Notes: generated from the letters alone by a model not told the origin. A stretch of DNA of 64,000 nt from a bacterium (GCA_020627925.1 JAHDFY010000005.1:1-64000); one strand, 5' to 3'; shown: positions 44,077 through 54,115, counted from the first letter of the stretch. Numbers and translations: made by a program.

Positions 44077-44193
44077 GATTATAGCATAAATCAAAAGAGG
44101 CAAAGGCCAGCAGACGAACTGTATCGGAGAGCTCTCTATCAGCCTCATGATAGCATTCTCCCACTCGAGGGTAACAGTCTCCTACTAACCTAT
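44077..44193 (-). ncRNA. Candidate rod-shaped small RNA
   Basis: No gene lies between 43984 and 44452. On the minus strand a near-consensus promoter (44200-44228) would start transcription close to 44193, and the terminator at 44044-44076 would end it. The first 86 nt (44190-44105) fold into one long rod. GGUUAGUAGG pairs with UCUGCUGGCC over 10 bp, then GA/UC and CUGU/ACAG. An asymmetric internal loop follows, then GGAGA/UCUCC, and the tip CUAUCA/UGAUAG has a 6-nt loop. A rod with an internal bubble recalls 6S-type RNA, but I see no decisive 6S, SRP, tmRNA or RNase P motif. Function unknown. Confidence 0.6.
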
Positions 44194-44199
44194 GACTCT

Positions 44200-44228
44200 A
44201 TTGTATAGACAAAGTATTGTCTTGTCAA
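44200..44228 (-). promoter_or_regulatory. Promoter of the rod-shaped RNA
   Basis: On the minus strand TTGACA (44223-44228) is separated by exactly 17 bases from TACAAT (44200-44205). This is among the best sigma70-type matches in the window, and no ORF follows it. Confidence 0.75.
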
Positions 44229-44252
44229 ATTTTTTGTTGAAAAAAATTAAAT

Positions 44253-44344
44253 AAAAAAAGGCCAGAGCTCCCCATAAGCTCCGGCTCGTCAGTTAGACAT
44301 GCTAACTAAACTGTCCACTTAACAATGCAAATATGCATTGTCAA
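44253..44344 (-). ncRNA. Possible second small transcript with terminator
   Basis: On the minus strand TTGACA (44339-44344) lies over a perfect dyad (ACAATGCA/TGCATTGT, 44322-44341). A 6-bp hairpin follows (AGTTAG/CTAACT, 44307-44291), then a strong terminator (GCCGGAGCT/AGCTCTGGC, 44286-44261, seven T). The -10 box (TAAGTG) is poor, so the promoter is doubtful. The terminator itself is clear. This may be a short RNA of about 55 nt, a terminator shielding the rod RNA, or an operator region. Confidence 0.4.
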
Positions 44345-44397
44345 CGCACGTACGATTATAAAGAAAATATAATTATATTTCAATACAAAATGTTTTT

Positions 44398-44426
44398 TTG
44401 CAAAAAAGTAAATACTTCGGTATACT
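44398..44426 (+). promoter_or_regulatory. Promoter of the VirB2-like gene
   Basis: TTGCAA (44398-44403), a 17-base spacer and TATACT (44421-44426) lie 27 bases before ATG 44453. Confidence 0.6.
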
Positions 44427-44452
44427 AAGGGTAGTATTTATTGATATGAGAT

Positions 44453-45265
44453 ATGATGAGTTCTACACTATTGGATCTATTGGTGCAAAAAGTACACGCT
44501 CAAACAGCGGTGCCTACCTCAAATACTAATTCGAGTAGTAATTTACTCAACGATGATGCATTTCAAGGAGTAATCAGCGAGTGAATCATTAGAGGAGACT
44601 GTGAGTCTATTTACAAAATTCTTGGAGAAACAGATGAGGCGCAGTTTCAAGAAAAAGTAAATGAATGTGTAAGCAAACAAGTACAAGAGCGAGCAATCAA
44701 AAAGCAAGAATGTGAAGATGCGTTGGCTGCTGCATCAGCCCTTGATGCTGGTCTTCAAAATGCAAATGGTAATGCTTCTTGAGGAGGATGAACAGCACAA
44801 TTTGCATCCGTTAATGAGTGTTTGCAAGGAGAGGCTGCAAAATCGTGTGATGATGAGAGAACACTCAAGGACGGACAATGTGTTTGTGCTTTTTGAGAAA
44901 CAGTTGATGGAGAATGTTTGAGAAACGACTATGGAACTTTGTGAATCAATTGTTCATCAGAACAGTTGGTCAAAGGTAACTGTTCTCTCAATGTCAGTCA
45001 GTTGTTATGAATCAGAACAGAACAATCATGATCAAATAATTTGATGACGTGGTTGCAAGATGCAACATTAGGAGCAACATCATTTATTGGTACCGTGCTG
45101 ACAATTGGGTTGGTTGCCGTAGCATTGAGATATATTTTTGGAGGTTTGGATGCGTCATTTGTGGGTAATGCAAAAAAATGATTTAGCTATGCGATAATTG
45201 GGTTTTTCTTGGTAGTGTTTAGTTATACTATTGTTAGATTGGTACAATATCTTGCACAAGGATAA
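44453..45265 (+). CDS. TrbC/VirB2-like pilin candidate with Cys-rich region
   Basis: This 270-residue protein is read through about ten TGA codons. After a weak signal-like start (LLDLLVQKVHAQTA) comes an exported region with about ten cysteines (CESIYK, CVSKQ, CDDERTLKDGQCVCAFG, INCSSEQ), likely disulfide-bonded. The C-terminal 65 residues hold two membrane segments separated by a short basic loop: FIGTVLTIGLVAVALRYIFGG, then NAKKG, then FSYAIIGFFLVVFSYTIVRLV. This two-helix hairpin is the TrbC/VirB2 pilin plan. The call rests on this pattern and on the two VirB6-like genes at 48748 and 50713. Most VirB2 proteins are about 120 residues, so this one has a large N-terminal extension. Confidence 0.6.
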
Positions 45266-45281
45266 GTTAGCAATAAGAAAA

Positions 45282-45314
45282 AAAAGACACTCTCATCAGA
45301 GAGGTCTTTTTTTT
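45282..45314. terminator. Bidirectional terminator
   Basis: The hairpin GACACTCTC / GAGAGGTC (ATCA loop, one bulged A) is flanked by A and T runs. It lies between the convergent pilin-like gene and the gene at 45313. Confidence 0.85.
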
Positions 45315-46218
45315 ATCACACACAAGAACGAACAAATTTGTAAGTAATTTCACCAAAAAATCCTTCAATCTCTTTTCTAGTGGGTCTTTGTCAAAACATC
45401 AGATGACAATACGTGATTGATTCAAGGTCATAACGTTCAAAAAAATGATTCACGATATAGTCTTGGAAGGCGTCAAAAAACTCAGGTGTTAATTTTTTAT
45501 AACGAGGTTCATAAGAAATGACGCGATGGTTGTGGATAGTAGTAATTTCCGATTCACTATAATTGTATGCAGAACATTCCAAACAACGTTCTTTATAATG
45601 ATATCGAGAATTGAGTAATTGATGCAGGAAAAAACCATAGAAATATTCTTTCCGGTGAGTGTTATTGAGAATTAGGTAGTTGTTTGTCCTGCCATCAATC
45701 TTGATCTTTTGATGACCTGTTTGTAGGTTAATCTTTCTGTCAACGTACGGATCAAGAGGGACGTTGCTATATTCGACATTGTGTTCGTTGTCAACGATCA
45801 AAATATGCCCTTTTTGATAATACTGTTCATAATATTGTACACCATCATCATAGTCACATCCATGAGTATTCTCTATCAAAAATTGCTTACCATGGAGGAT
45901 GTTTTCTAATTTACTTTTGAAAATTTCATTTTCATCATCCTCAATACACATTTTTCGCATACAAACGCTATTGTCAAAAAGCATTGAAGAAAGCGGTCTT
46001 TGCAACATTTCAAGAATGTCATCTTCATCATGGATGCTAGGAAAATCAAACCATGAAACACCTCATTCCATCTTGGAATCACTGTCGATACGATGTTTAA
46101 AATATCGCTTTGGATTTACACTTTCGCGCTCTCCAAAAAGATTCACGAGTATGTGAGGGATATAATCATTAAAAAAACCATCTTTTTCGTAGTGGGGAGT
46201 TTTGATATATAGTTGCAT
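45313..46218 (-). CDS. Protein of unknown function, His/Tyr/Cys-containing
   Basis: This 301-residue soluble protein was extended on both sides of the obvious open stretch using TGA at 46063, 45391 and 45316. It starts MQLYIKTPHYEKDGFFNDYI. Aromatic and charged residues are frequent. A CLECSAY motif (about residue 208) near HNHR could bind metal. No signal peptide or membrane segment. I recognise no family. It is the last gene of the leftward cluster and its stop codon lies in the terminator. Confidence 0.7.
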
Positions 46219-46240
46219 GATTGTAAGAAAAAATAAAGTA

Positions 46241-46744
46241 TTATATTTCTTTTCATGTTTTTTCTGCTAAAGCAGTTTTGACTATATTCATAATATTTCC
46301 CAAGCTTTGTTTCGAATTATCAATATGAACATCTTCGTTAAGAGGTTGCACCTGATTCCATAATTTTGTAATGACGGTTTCTCCTTTTGTTTTTATTTGC
46401 CTCTCTTTATCTCTTTGTATTACTGTTTCCAAAGGAGCACCAATATAAACAGTAATAAAAGTGTAAGTAGTTTTTTCAAAAAAACGTTTTACAGAAGCAA
46501 AGTAACTTTCCCTAAAAACTTCTTCTACAATAATATTGTATTCATTTTCTACAAGTTGTTGTAAAAAATGCAAACCAACACTGTGAGCAATGTTTGTACG
46601 AGCATTGCTTGATTCTTGTGATATAAGGTGCTTAAATTTGTCTATATCCAAGTGAACAATGTTAGGAAATTCCTTTTGTAGCTGCTCAGCTACTGTTGAT
46701 TTCCCAACTCAAGCAGGTCATCTAATTATTATTGCAAAAGGCAT
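46241..46744 (-). CDS. Small P-loop kinase (AAA_33/adenylate-kinase-like)
   Basis: This 167-residue protein has the N-terminal Walker A GPAGVGKST (residues 9-17), with both of its first glycines from TGA. HLDIDKFKHLIS (a D-x-D-type acceptor-site aspartate pair), NIIVEEVF (Walker B-like) and a lid-type RDKERQ stretch follow, as in nucleotide or small-molecule kinases and zeta-toxin-like enzymes. The substrate cannot be assigned. A zeta toxin is unlikely because the protein is short and no antitoxin gene is next to it. It lies 23 bases after the DUF59 gene in the same operon. Confidence 0.78.
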
Positions 46745-46767
46745 GTATTGAGCAAAAAAAGTAAAAC

Positions 46768-47187
46768 CTATTCGAACATCCTTCTCAAATCCTGATCTTT
46801 AATCATGTCTAATGTCCATTGCGGATCAAAAGTGACATCAAGATTAACAGTAAATTCAGGGAGTTTGGCATTGAGTGCATTGTGCATCATTTGTTGAATC
46901 AAATCTCATGCCGGACATGCTGGAGTAGTGTACGTCATTATTATTTCGATGTGATGATTATCATCATCGATGTTTATTGCATAGACAAGACCTAGCGTAA
47001 AGATATCGATGAGTGGAAACTCCGGATCATAGACAGTCATCAGCTGATCTTTGATCATTTCCATTAGCGGAGAGGTATCATCATCGTACAAGTTGATAGT
47101 AAATGGTTTATCATCACTTGTCATACCTGGTATTTGAGGTGGTTTGTTGTCTGTTGTGTTATGGTGATTCGTCGATTCTTCCGTCAT
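46768..47187 (-). CDS. DUF59 (MIP18/SufT-like) iron-sulfur assembly protein
   Basis: This 139-residue protein has a disordered N terminus (about 35 residues, Asn/Thr/Pro-rich). The DUF59 domain follows with KDQLMTVYDPEFPLIDIFTLGLVY and MTYTTPACPAGDLI, the conserved D-P-E...D...LG and T-x-x-x-CP motifs; the Gly after CPA is TGA. Family members act in Fe-S cluster assembly or metal trafficking. No other suf or isc gene is in the window. Its start overlaps the end of the upstream membrane-protein gene by 29 bases, which suggests translational coupling. Confidence 0.88.
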
Positions 47188-47551
47188 GTTCTGGGGTAAC
47201 CGTTAAAAATATCTGTAACAAAACAAAACCGATCAACAACATAATTCCTATTGATTTAGTCCAGTTTCATAAGAGCAAGAGTGCTATATTGGCCAGTACA
47301 TACATACCAAAAAGTAATGATAACTTATAACTGTCCTTTGCACATTTTTTTTTCTCTTTGTGGGTTGCTATATATTGAACAATATAAAAAACATAAAAGC
47401 TTAATCACCAGCTTATTATGAACACCCCCAAAAAGCCAAAACTGAGTGCTATGACGGGATCTTCATACGGATTGATGGTAAAATAGATACTAGTAAGTAT
47501 GATAATACCTACGAGGATTTTTAGAATAGTACCCAAATGATATAACCGCAT
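47159..47551 (-). CDS. Small four-helix membrane protein
   Basis: This 130-residue protein is broken by two TGA codons under the standard code. Four hydrophobic segments (about 8-26, 33-58, 73-92 and 97-116) are separated by short loops, with a Lys-rich cytoplasmic loop (HKEKKKCAKDSYK). No family is recognised. It overlaps the DUF59 gene and is first in the short operon 47551 to 45313. Confidence 0.7.
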
Positions 47552-47702
47552 TATGTTTTAATTTAGTAAAATATATATAATTACAGAGAGTACTAGTATG
47601 TATATGGTTTGTTCTATTTCTTTCAAGTTGATAACTACTCAGAACAAAGACCATTTACTTCAATAAAACATCTCCTTTATTGTCATCTACAATTTTTTCC
47701 AT

Positions 47703-47729
47703 AAATAGAAAATAGTCCATTGGACTATT
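47703..47729 (-). terminator. Terminator after ruvX
   Basis: On the minus strand AATAGTCC and GGACTATT (47729-47711, 3-nt loop) are followed by TTTTCTATTT. It lies just past the ruvX stop and before the next gene. Confidence 0.65.
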
Positions 47730-47737
47730 CGCTATAA

Positions 47738-48154
47738 TTATTGTATTTTTTTGACAAGAGAAGCAAATCTCTCTAGGAGTACCATTGCACTGACAGTATC
47801 GGTAGCAACATTTTTTTTGAAGTTAGAAACAATTTCTCCTGCTTGAGCAGTAGTATAATCTTCATCAACTTTGATTATTTTTGTCTTTTCTGGGTCAATG
47901 ATGAAGCTAAGTGATTTGATAAACTTATCTATTTTTTCTTGAATATCTTTTTGTCTACGAGGGTACCCTACTGCTATGGTATGGACACGATATCTCACAA
48001 TAAGCTCTCCTATATTAAAAAACATGCTCCCATCATTTTGCAAATATCCTACCGGCATAGGAACCATATCTTCGTCATTCATATAGGCAACACCTACATA
48101 CTTACTTCACCAGTCAATTCACATAATATGTCATTGTCTTTTTACCATTGTCAT
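47738..48154 (-). CDS. ruvX: Putative pre-16S rRNA nuclease / Holliday junction resolvase-like RuvX (YqgF)
   Basis: YqgF is an RNase H-fold nuclease needed for 16S rRNA 5' maturation and possibly junction resolution. The 138-residue product has the N-terminal IMGIDWGSKYVGVAY motif (catalytic Asp; several Gly from TGA), HTIAVGYPRRQ in the middle and a KIIKVDEDYTTAQA segment matching the conserved D-E-R/D-x-T-[ST]-x-x-A. A final Asp lies in TDTVSAMVLLERF. The start could also be Met 3 or Met 11; I kept the first. It directly follows the TehB-like gene. Confidence 0.9.
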
Positions 48155-48180
48155 GTAATCACCATAAAATTATAGAAATT

Positions 48181-48744
48181 CTAGTTATTTGTTTGAGAGT
48201 ATCAAGTGTAGCTCGCAGATTTTCTTGCAATTAATTCAAATACATGTGCGTGACGTCAATCATAAAGTTCGTATTCTCTTTCATAAAAAGAAACATTAGA
48301 TCAAAAAAATGACCAATCATCAGGTGTATAGAGTCTCATAGTAGCTGGATTTGACAACAAAATATCATCATTTTTACCAAAAAAAGTGAGGCAAAAAAGC
48401 CCTCCTGGGCGAAGGTTTTTTTCAAAAAGTTGCTGCATCATCGGGAGGCATACTTTTTTATTCAAAAACATGACAACATTCTGAGAAAGTATCAGATCAT
48501 ATGATTGCTGCGTAGCAAATCCTTGGTTGAGATCATGTTTGGTAAAAGTAATGCGAGGATGATCGGTAAGATAATTAGGCCGCTTGAACCTCGTCATATC
48601 TCCTTTGTCAATTGCATCAACATTGCATCCAAAGCTTGCTGCAAGCAATGAATGATGTCATCTTCCAGCACCAATATCTAAAACATGGGTTGCACGCTTC
48701 ATTTGGGGTATAATGCTTGTGGTGATTGTTTTCTCGCTATACAT
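48181..48744 (-). CDS. TehB-like class I SAM methyltransferase
   Basis: This 187-residue Rossmann methyltransferase has motif I HVLDIGAGRGHHSLLAASFG (one Gly from TGA), motif II NVDAIDKGD, the YDLILSQNVVMFLNK segment and NLRPGGLFCLTFFG. The spacing and the V-V-M-F-L-x-K stretch fit the TehB/tellurite-resistance-like family, whose members methylate small molecules. The in-frame TGA at 48301 lengthens the protein by about 40 residues. It starts 3 bases after the end of the VirB6-like gene at 48748 and is thus part of that operon. Confidence 0.82.
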
Positions 48745-48747
48745 AGA

Positions 48748-50688
48748 TTATATAATTTGTTTGGTCAAAAATTCTTGGTGCGTATTGATTGTTTCTGAAC
48801 TTCCCAGTGACTGATGTAGCCATGTCAAAAACTCACGTCTATCATTGGGCTGCAACGCTGCTGCAAAGTCTTTAATTGTATTTGCATCAGTATTTTGTTG
48901 AAATGCTGCAAAAATTCTCGTATTATTTTGCGGCCCATTTGTCGCAAACAACCTTTGTATTCTTGATCTATTGGTTGTAAACCATGTATCAATATGACCA
49001 GCAACCCCATCATTTGCCTGCAAAGAATAGGAATCAAGACTCGAAAGTGCGTCTTTTGTTTCGGTCAAGAATCTACTTGTATTTCACGTAAAGTCACCTC
49101 TTTTTTGGCTAGCAATTCTCTGAATTTCATTGAGTTGTGATGGTTGCAATCCACCAGAACTGAATCATAGATATCTGTCAATCTGTGCTTGGTATTGATC
49201 CAATTTTTCATTGTTTTTTGCGTTCACTCCTTTTTCAAAGTCATACCTTGCTTGCTGTGCTCCTTGCTGTAGACTATTGATACTTTGCCCTCATGCAAAA
49301 GGTACGATAGGTATTGAAGTAGCAATAGTGCTTGCTGTTTGTCTGGCTTTGTTGGCATAACTTCTTCCGACTTCTGATCCGGAGCTTGTCATTAGATATA
49401 CTAATCCCCAAAGCAATAATAGCGTAAAAACAGTGATAAGAAGACTGGTAAATAGGTTGCTTGCCGCATCTTGTAAATCACTTTCTGGAAAAATCTCTCC
49501 TTCAATAGTGACACCGCTATCAATATCTTCTAAATTGATACTTGATGCCTTGGATTGTTGATCGTAACACAATGTGACACCATTGATTTGTCTATTACAG
49601 TTGTCTGCATCGAGTGCAGTTGTGCCCAGCATTACTTTTTGCATGGTAACTACTGCAATAAGCATAATACCAAGGTAGGCAACATACAAGACAGGAGTAA
49701 ATATTAACTTAACTACTTCCGCAATAGAAAAATGCTTAATTCCTCCTTTGCTAATTGCATCTTCCTCTCAAAAAACCCGTAACAGTATTAGAATAGGCAC
49801 AAAGGCAATAAAAAGCCAAAGATACATAATTCTAAAGATGTTGATCACAACTAAGATCAAAAGAGCCAGTGTAAAAGCCAAAAGCACACCAAACTTAAGA
49901 AATATTGTTACCATAAGAGACACAGGTTTCTCTCCCGAAGGAGCATCTAGAGTAAGTGTCATATATTCCTGTATTTTGAGCGCCGAAAATCATACATACA
50001 TAAGCGGTCAAGAAACAGAATCAGGCGAAGGAGTAATAAAATCAAGAATCTCTTCTTCTGTAAAGTTTTCTTGTGTTTGAAGTTTTTCTGTACTCGCTTT
50101 GATGGCGGGATCATTCAGACTTCCATTACTCAATAGATCATAACGTTTGGGTATATTTCTAATGCTATCAATAATCGTACTTTGATTACGAACATCTTGT
50201 TCAATGATAGTATTCGGAAATGAGCTAATTGCTGTAGTTAGAATAGTAGAAATATCAATAGTCGCTCCGACAAGAAACCGACTTGCCTGTATTCCAATTG
50301 CTCCCAAAAGAATCTTTCACAAAATAGTTCCAATTTTGCTAACGCTACTTCCTGTTTGAAAGAAAAAACGAATAATTTGGTACAAAAAGAAGAATCACAG
50401 ACCATAATTAGCAAAGTTTTTGCTGATATTCCACAATTGCTTTAATATATTATCCAGATTGATAAATTCCCCATAGATGAGATCATTAGTCATAAGCTTC
50501 CCTGCAAGTGTTGCTAACAGCACCCATAACCAAGACAAGACACCAATAATGAGCTCAAACAAATTACTCACTTGAGACGTCAAAGTTACCTCTTCTGCCA
50601 CATTTTGTGCAAAAGCAAAATCTCCTACAAACACGAAGCTCAGTAGCGATGTGATAATAATCGTGATTTTACAAGAGAGTTTGCTCAT
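48748..50688 (-). CDS. VirB6/TrbL-like polytopic membrane protein (copy 1)
   Basis: This 646-residue protein has a signal peptide (KITIIITSLLSFVFVGDFAFAQ). A TM segment (VLSWLWVLLATLAGKLM) and the LIYGEFINLDNILKQLWNISK loop are followed by further TM segments (about 100-130, 250-330 and 415-440). The hydrophilic, Gln/Asn-rich C-terminal tail of about 220 residues is cytoplasmic or periplasmic. The plan (5-7 TM in the middle, long soluble tail) is that of VirB6/TrbL, the inner-membrane channel part of type IV secretion. It shares clear blocks with copy 2 (50713): the F-INLD-x-[IV]L-x-x-[LM]W-x-ISK-x-xAN loop and the GSIPIVP/TSIPIVPF segment. They are tandem paralogues. Confidence 0.72.
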
Positions 50689-50712
50689 AAGGTAATTGAT
50701 GAAATAAAATGC

Positions 50713-53298
50713 TTAACTATTTCCTGTCGGTGAAGGAGTTCATCCTGAAGGAGGCGTTCCTGTTGGATTTGTTGTTTGGTTTGGTGTTGTTGCTGGGTTC
50801 GTTGAAGTAATGCTTGTTCATGCTGCTGGTGTCGCGTTTTGCGGAGTTGCTGGAGGAGTAATTGCCGGATAATTACCATCAGCGTCTGGAGCAAAATTGT
50901 AGCTCACACCATTGATAACATAGCTTGATTTGAATGGATTTATGTTGTTGTTTTTTTCTCTATATGTTTTTCCTATTGATGAGTTCATCAACGTTCTTGC
51001 TTCTTGTAATTGAGCTATCGTTGGTGTTGATCACAAATTATCTCTTATAGCAGTAATCTCACCACCAAATCCTTCCAAAATAATTTTTTGACCCCTATCA
51101 GAGTAGTCTCAAACATTCACGTTTTGATATGCTTGACGGATGTTTTCACCTTGTGCTAGTGCACCTGTTTCCTGTAAGAGGCCTTGTGCATTTGCTCCTC
51201 ATGCAGAAACATTATTCCAATAGCTAGCTTCTCTTGCAGCAAATTGTTCTTTGCTATTCTCATCATCTTGGATACCACGAAGGTTTTTGATTTGATTATT
51301 TTGTACTTTTCTAAAGTAATCGTTTACTCTGTTTCCAAGTATTCATGGACCACGCTTTCCTATTCCAGTTGCTTGTGAAAAAGCATTTCATCATACAAAG
51401 CCAAGGCCACCACCTGCACCACTTCATGGCAAAGGAACAATCGGTATTGATCATGCAACCGTTCCTGCAGTTTTTACAATAGAATTGACCACGCCACTGG
51501 TGAAATCATTTCACTTAAATGATAATTTGATCAGCGACCAAATGAGTCCAATAGCAAAGATATTAACAAGCAGCCAAGCAAAAAGGTTCGCATAGATAGA
51601 ACCTCCACTATCATCACTTTGTGATTCATAACAGAAGTCCATTGCACCCCAAATAGTGGCACACGACATTTGCTCTTTTTCGTCGTGTTGGATAGTGATA
51701 CCAAATGATTCTCGTGATCCTTGGTTTGCTGGATCATAAAACCTTTGTGAAAGTGCTTGTAGAAAGATAATACTAAGACCCAACACGAAAATTGGCAATA
51801 CAGGCGAGAATATAATTCAGATAATATTAGTGGTAGTAAATTTCGTCTTACTAAGCCAGTCTTGTTTGCCAAATCATCGTAGCAAGGCCAAAAATGGAGA
51901 AAAAGCAATAACTACCCATAATATTCCAATTCTCATAATAAGAACAACAGCCAACACAATGAGAGGAACAATGAGCATAAGTCCGATCAGTGCTTTGAGC
52001 ATAAATTCAAAGAAAAATGCCATTCCGCTCTCTGCTTCACCACCGCCAATAGCAGTCGTATGTAAGTTAGAAAATTCCAATAAAGTAACATATAATGTCA
52101 CCATAGGACCGACAAATGTCGTTGAATCTTCCATAATATCAGACATAAAAGTACCTACACCCCATTCTTCGGTATCTTTAAATTCTTCTTTCCAGTCTAT
52201 ACCGATTCCGCCTTCATGAAGGTTCAAAATTTTTCCATTATTTCCTGTGATTCGTTCTCTGTTTTTGAGGGTATCCACAGCACCATCAGCTCTTTCTGAG
52301 TAATAGTCCAGTCCGTTTTGTCCACCAAAATCATTCTGAGAATCGTCCATAAGTGACAAAAATGTATTATCAGAATCTTTGAGACTGTCCGGGTCACTAT
52401 CTTTTGTTTCTGTCAATAATCTATATTTTTTGAGTTGTTTGACCGCATCAGCAGCCAAGTCTGAGCGATACTTCATTGCAGTAATATCTACAAGATTTTG
52501 TTGCCACAGCATACAGTATTGCTTTTTCTGTCCATTTTGAGAAAAATCTAATTTCTCATTAACATTTCATGTATAAATAGAACCAACCACCACTCATTCA
52601 GTAATACGACATGGTGCAAACGTATGGTCGCCCCATTTGTAATACACAAGGTTGTCCACTTTGTTGCTTTGTGAGTTGCTCGTATCAGAAAGGTTGAGAT
52701 AACCTTGCACTCCAAGTACGGGCTGATTTCCCATTTCCAAATTGCTCATGAGCGTCAGTGGGAGTCATCCTAGTGCAACAATCAATATGGTCGAAATATC
52801 GATAACTATGGCCAAAAGAAGCCAACTAGCCTGTATTCCTATTCCAGCAATAAGAGCTCATTTGAGTACATCAAATACTTTTTTGACACTGTCCTCCTGA
52901 GCAAAAAATGCAAACTTAATAATTTCCAAAAGAACAAAAAAACCGAGTGCAAAATTAGCAAGATTCTTACTGATTTGCCACATATTCCAGAGCACGGCAT
53001 CCAGGTTGATAAACTTACCATATACGAGCGTGTTGTCGATAGCAATTCCAGCAATAAAAAGTAATGGCCAAAGAATAATATAGATGAGCTGCAATACTGC
53101 CTGCAAGCTATCCATTACCATCACCATCAAATCACCGACTCATTCATCTGCTCACTGTGCATACACTACCAATGAAAAAAGGTCAAAAATGTTATACGCA
53201 TCACTAAAAACAGAAAAACCGATAATGCTTGCAAACATTATAAGTCCGAGAGAGAATAATAGTCATGACCATTTTTTGTGTTGTTTGGTTGGTTGCAT
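50713..53298 (-). CDS. VirB6/TrbL-like polytopic membrane protein (copy 2)
   Basis: This 861-residue protein was assembled from four open stretches over many TGA codons. N-terminal TM (GLLFSLGLIMFASIIGFSVF), then the paralogous block LVYGKFINLDAVLWNMWQISK, a large exported loop (about 190-350, Asp/Asn-rich), a cluster of TM segments (KALIGLMLIVPLIVLAVVLIM and following, about 390-560) and a C-terminal tail rich in Thr, Pro, Asn and Gly ending in PSPTGNS. It is longer than copy 1, mainly in the exported loop and the tail. First gene of the leftward operon. No VirB4 or VirD4 ATPase lies in the window, so the machine's other parts must be encoded elsewhere. Confidence 0.72.
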
Positions 53299-53515
53299 GA
53301 TGGTGGTGTGTGCACAGTATGTAAACCCTTTTGGAATTAGCTAATTTCCTACTTATCACCGATTATATTGTTTTTTTTATTGGAGGAAAAAACTAGCAAA
53401 AAACATGAGTCTTTTTTGTTGACTTATAAGTAAGGAGAGGTAAGATAGTAAAACAATTATAATCTTGCAAATAATGATTGTTTGCAGGAATTTGTTTTCT
53501 TAGTATTTTCTTGTT

Positions 53516-54115
53516 ATGCTTCTAATTGATCTATCGGGAGAAGAAATTCTATTATCTATTGCCGGAATAAATCACACCATTGACCGTAAGCATATAGAAA
53601 AAGAATTTGCAGAGGCTTTGCTCGATTTGTATAAGCAAAAAAAGTTTACTCGTTTATATGTGATTCAAGGACCTGCTTCATTTACAGTGGTGAGAATTGG
53701 TGTATTGCTGGTGAATGCGTTGGTGATGCTGCGTGCTCCCCACATGAAAGTATACACACTATCAAAGCTAGCATTTTATCGTGAAGTATACAAGCAAAAC
53801 GATCACATGGGGTCAAATTTTCTTTTTTTTGTGGGGCAAAGAAAAAACGTACGAAAAGTAGATTATCAAACACAAGAGCCACTATTGATTTCCAAAAAAG
53901 AAATGCACTGACTGCCTTGAACGTTTTGGACAGACTGTGGCGATCTCGCTGAACAACATTGAATGTGTCAACCCATCCGTACGGTAACTACAACAGAAGA
54001 GACAATAGTTCTACTTATGTGAACGCAACAGTTGTCGCTGCCATTTGTGAGTATTGAGCGAGAACAAGAGAGTATCTTACAGCCTCGTTATCTTATCCAA
54101 CCTAATATTTCATAA
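53516..54115 (+). CDS. tsaB: TsaB-like protein (tRNA t6A synthesis)
   Basis: This 199-residue protein starts ML LIDLSGEEILLS, typical of the ASKHA-type N terminus of TsaB, and has YVIQGPASFTVVRIGVLLVNAL, the TsaB G-P-G-S-F-T-x-[LV]-R-[IV]-G motif with one Ala for Gly. TsaB is the non-catalytic partner of TsaD in threonylcarbamoyl-adenosine-37 synthesis on ANN-decoding tRNAs. Four TGA codons lie in the C-terminal third. tsaD, tsaE and tsaC are not in view. The fit is good in the N-terminal half and weak after residue 130. Confidence 0.75.

Noticed and set aside
44100-44200. tRNA gene: a 5-bp stem with 7-nt loop resembles an anticodon arm
   Set aside because: There is no T-arm GGTTCGA-like sequence and no matching acceptor stem; the region folds better as a single rod on the minus strand.
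44285-44310. Hammerhead ribozyme: CTGACGAG on the minus strand resembles the CUGANGA core
   Set aside because: The GAAA core element and a third stem are missing; the following hairpin is a plain terminator.
46241-46744. Zeta-type toxin of a toxin-antitoxin pair
   Set aside because: The protein is short, lacks a neighbouring small antitoxin gene and sits in a housekeeping-type operon; a general small-molecule kinase call is safer.
50685-50894. Gln-rich leftward ORF of 69 residues
   Set aside because: It is the out-of-frame reading of the Thr/Pro/Asn-rich C-terminal tail of the VirB6-like gene at 50713-53298.
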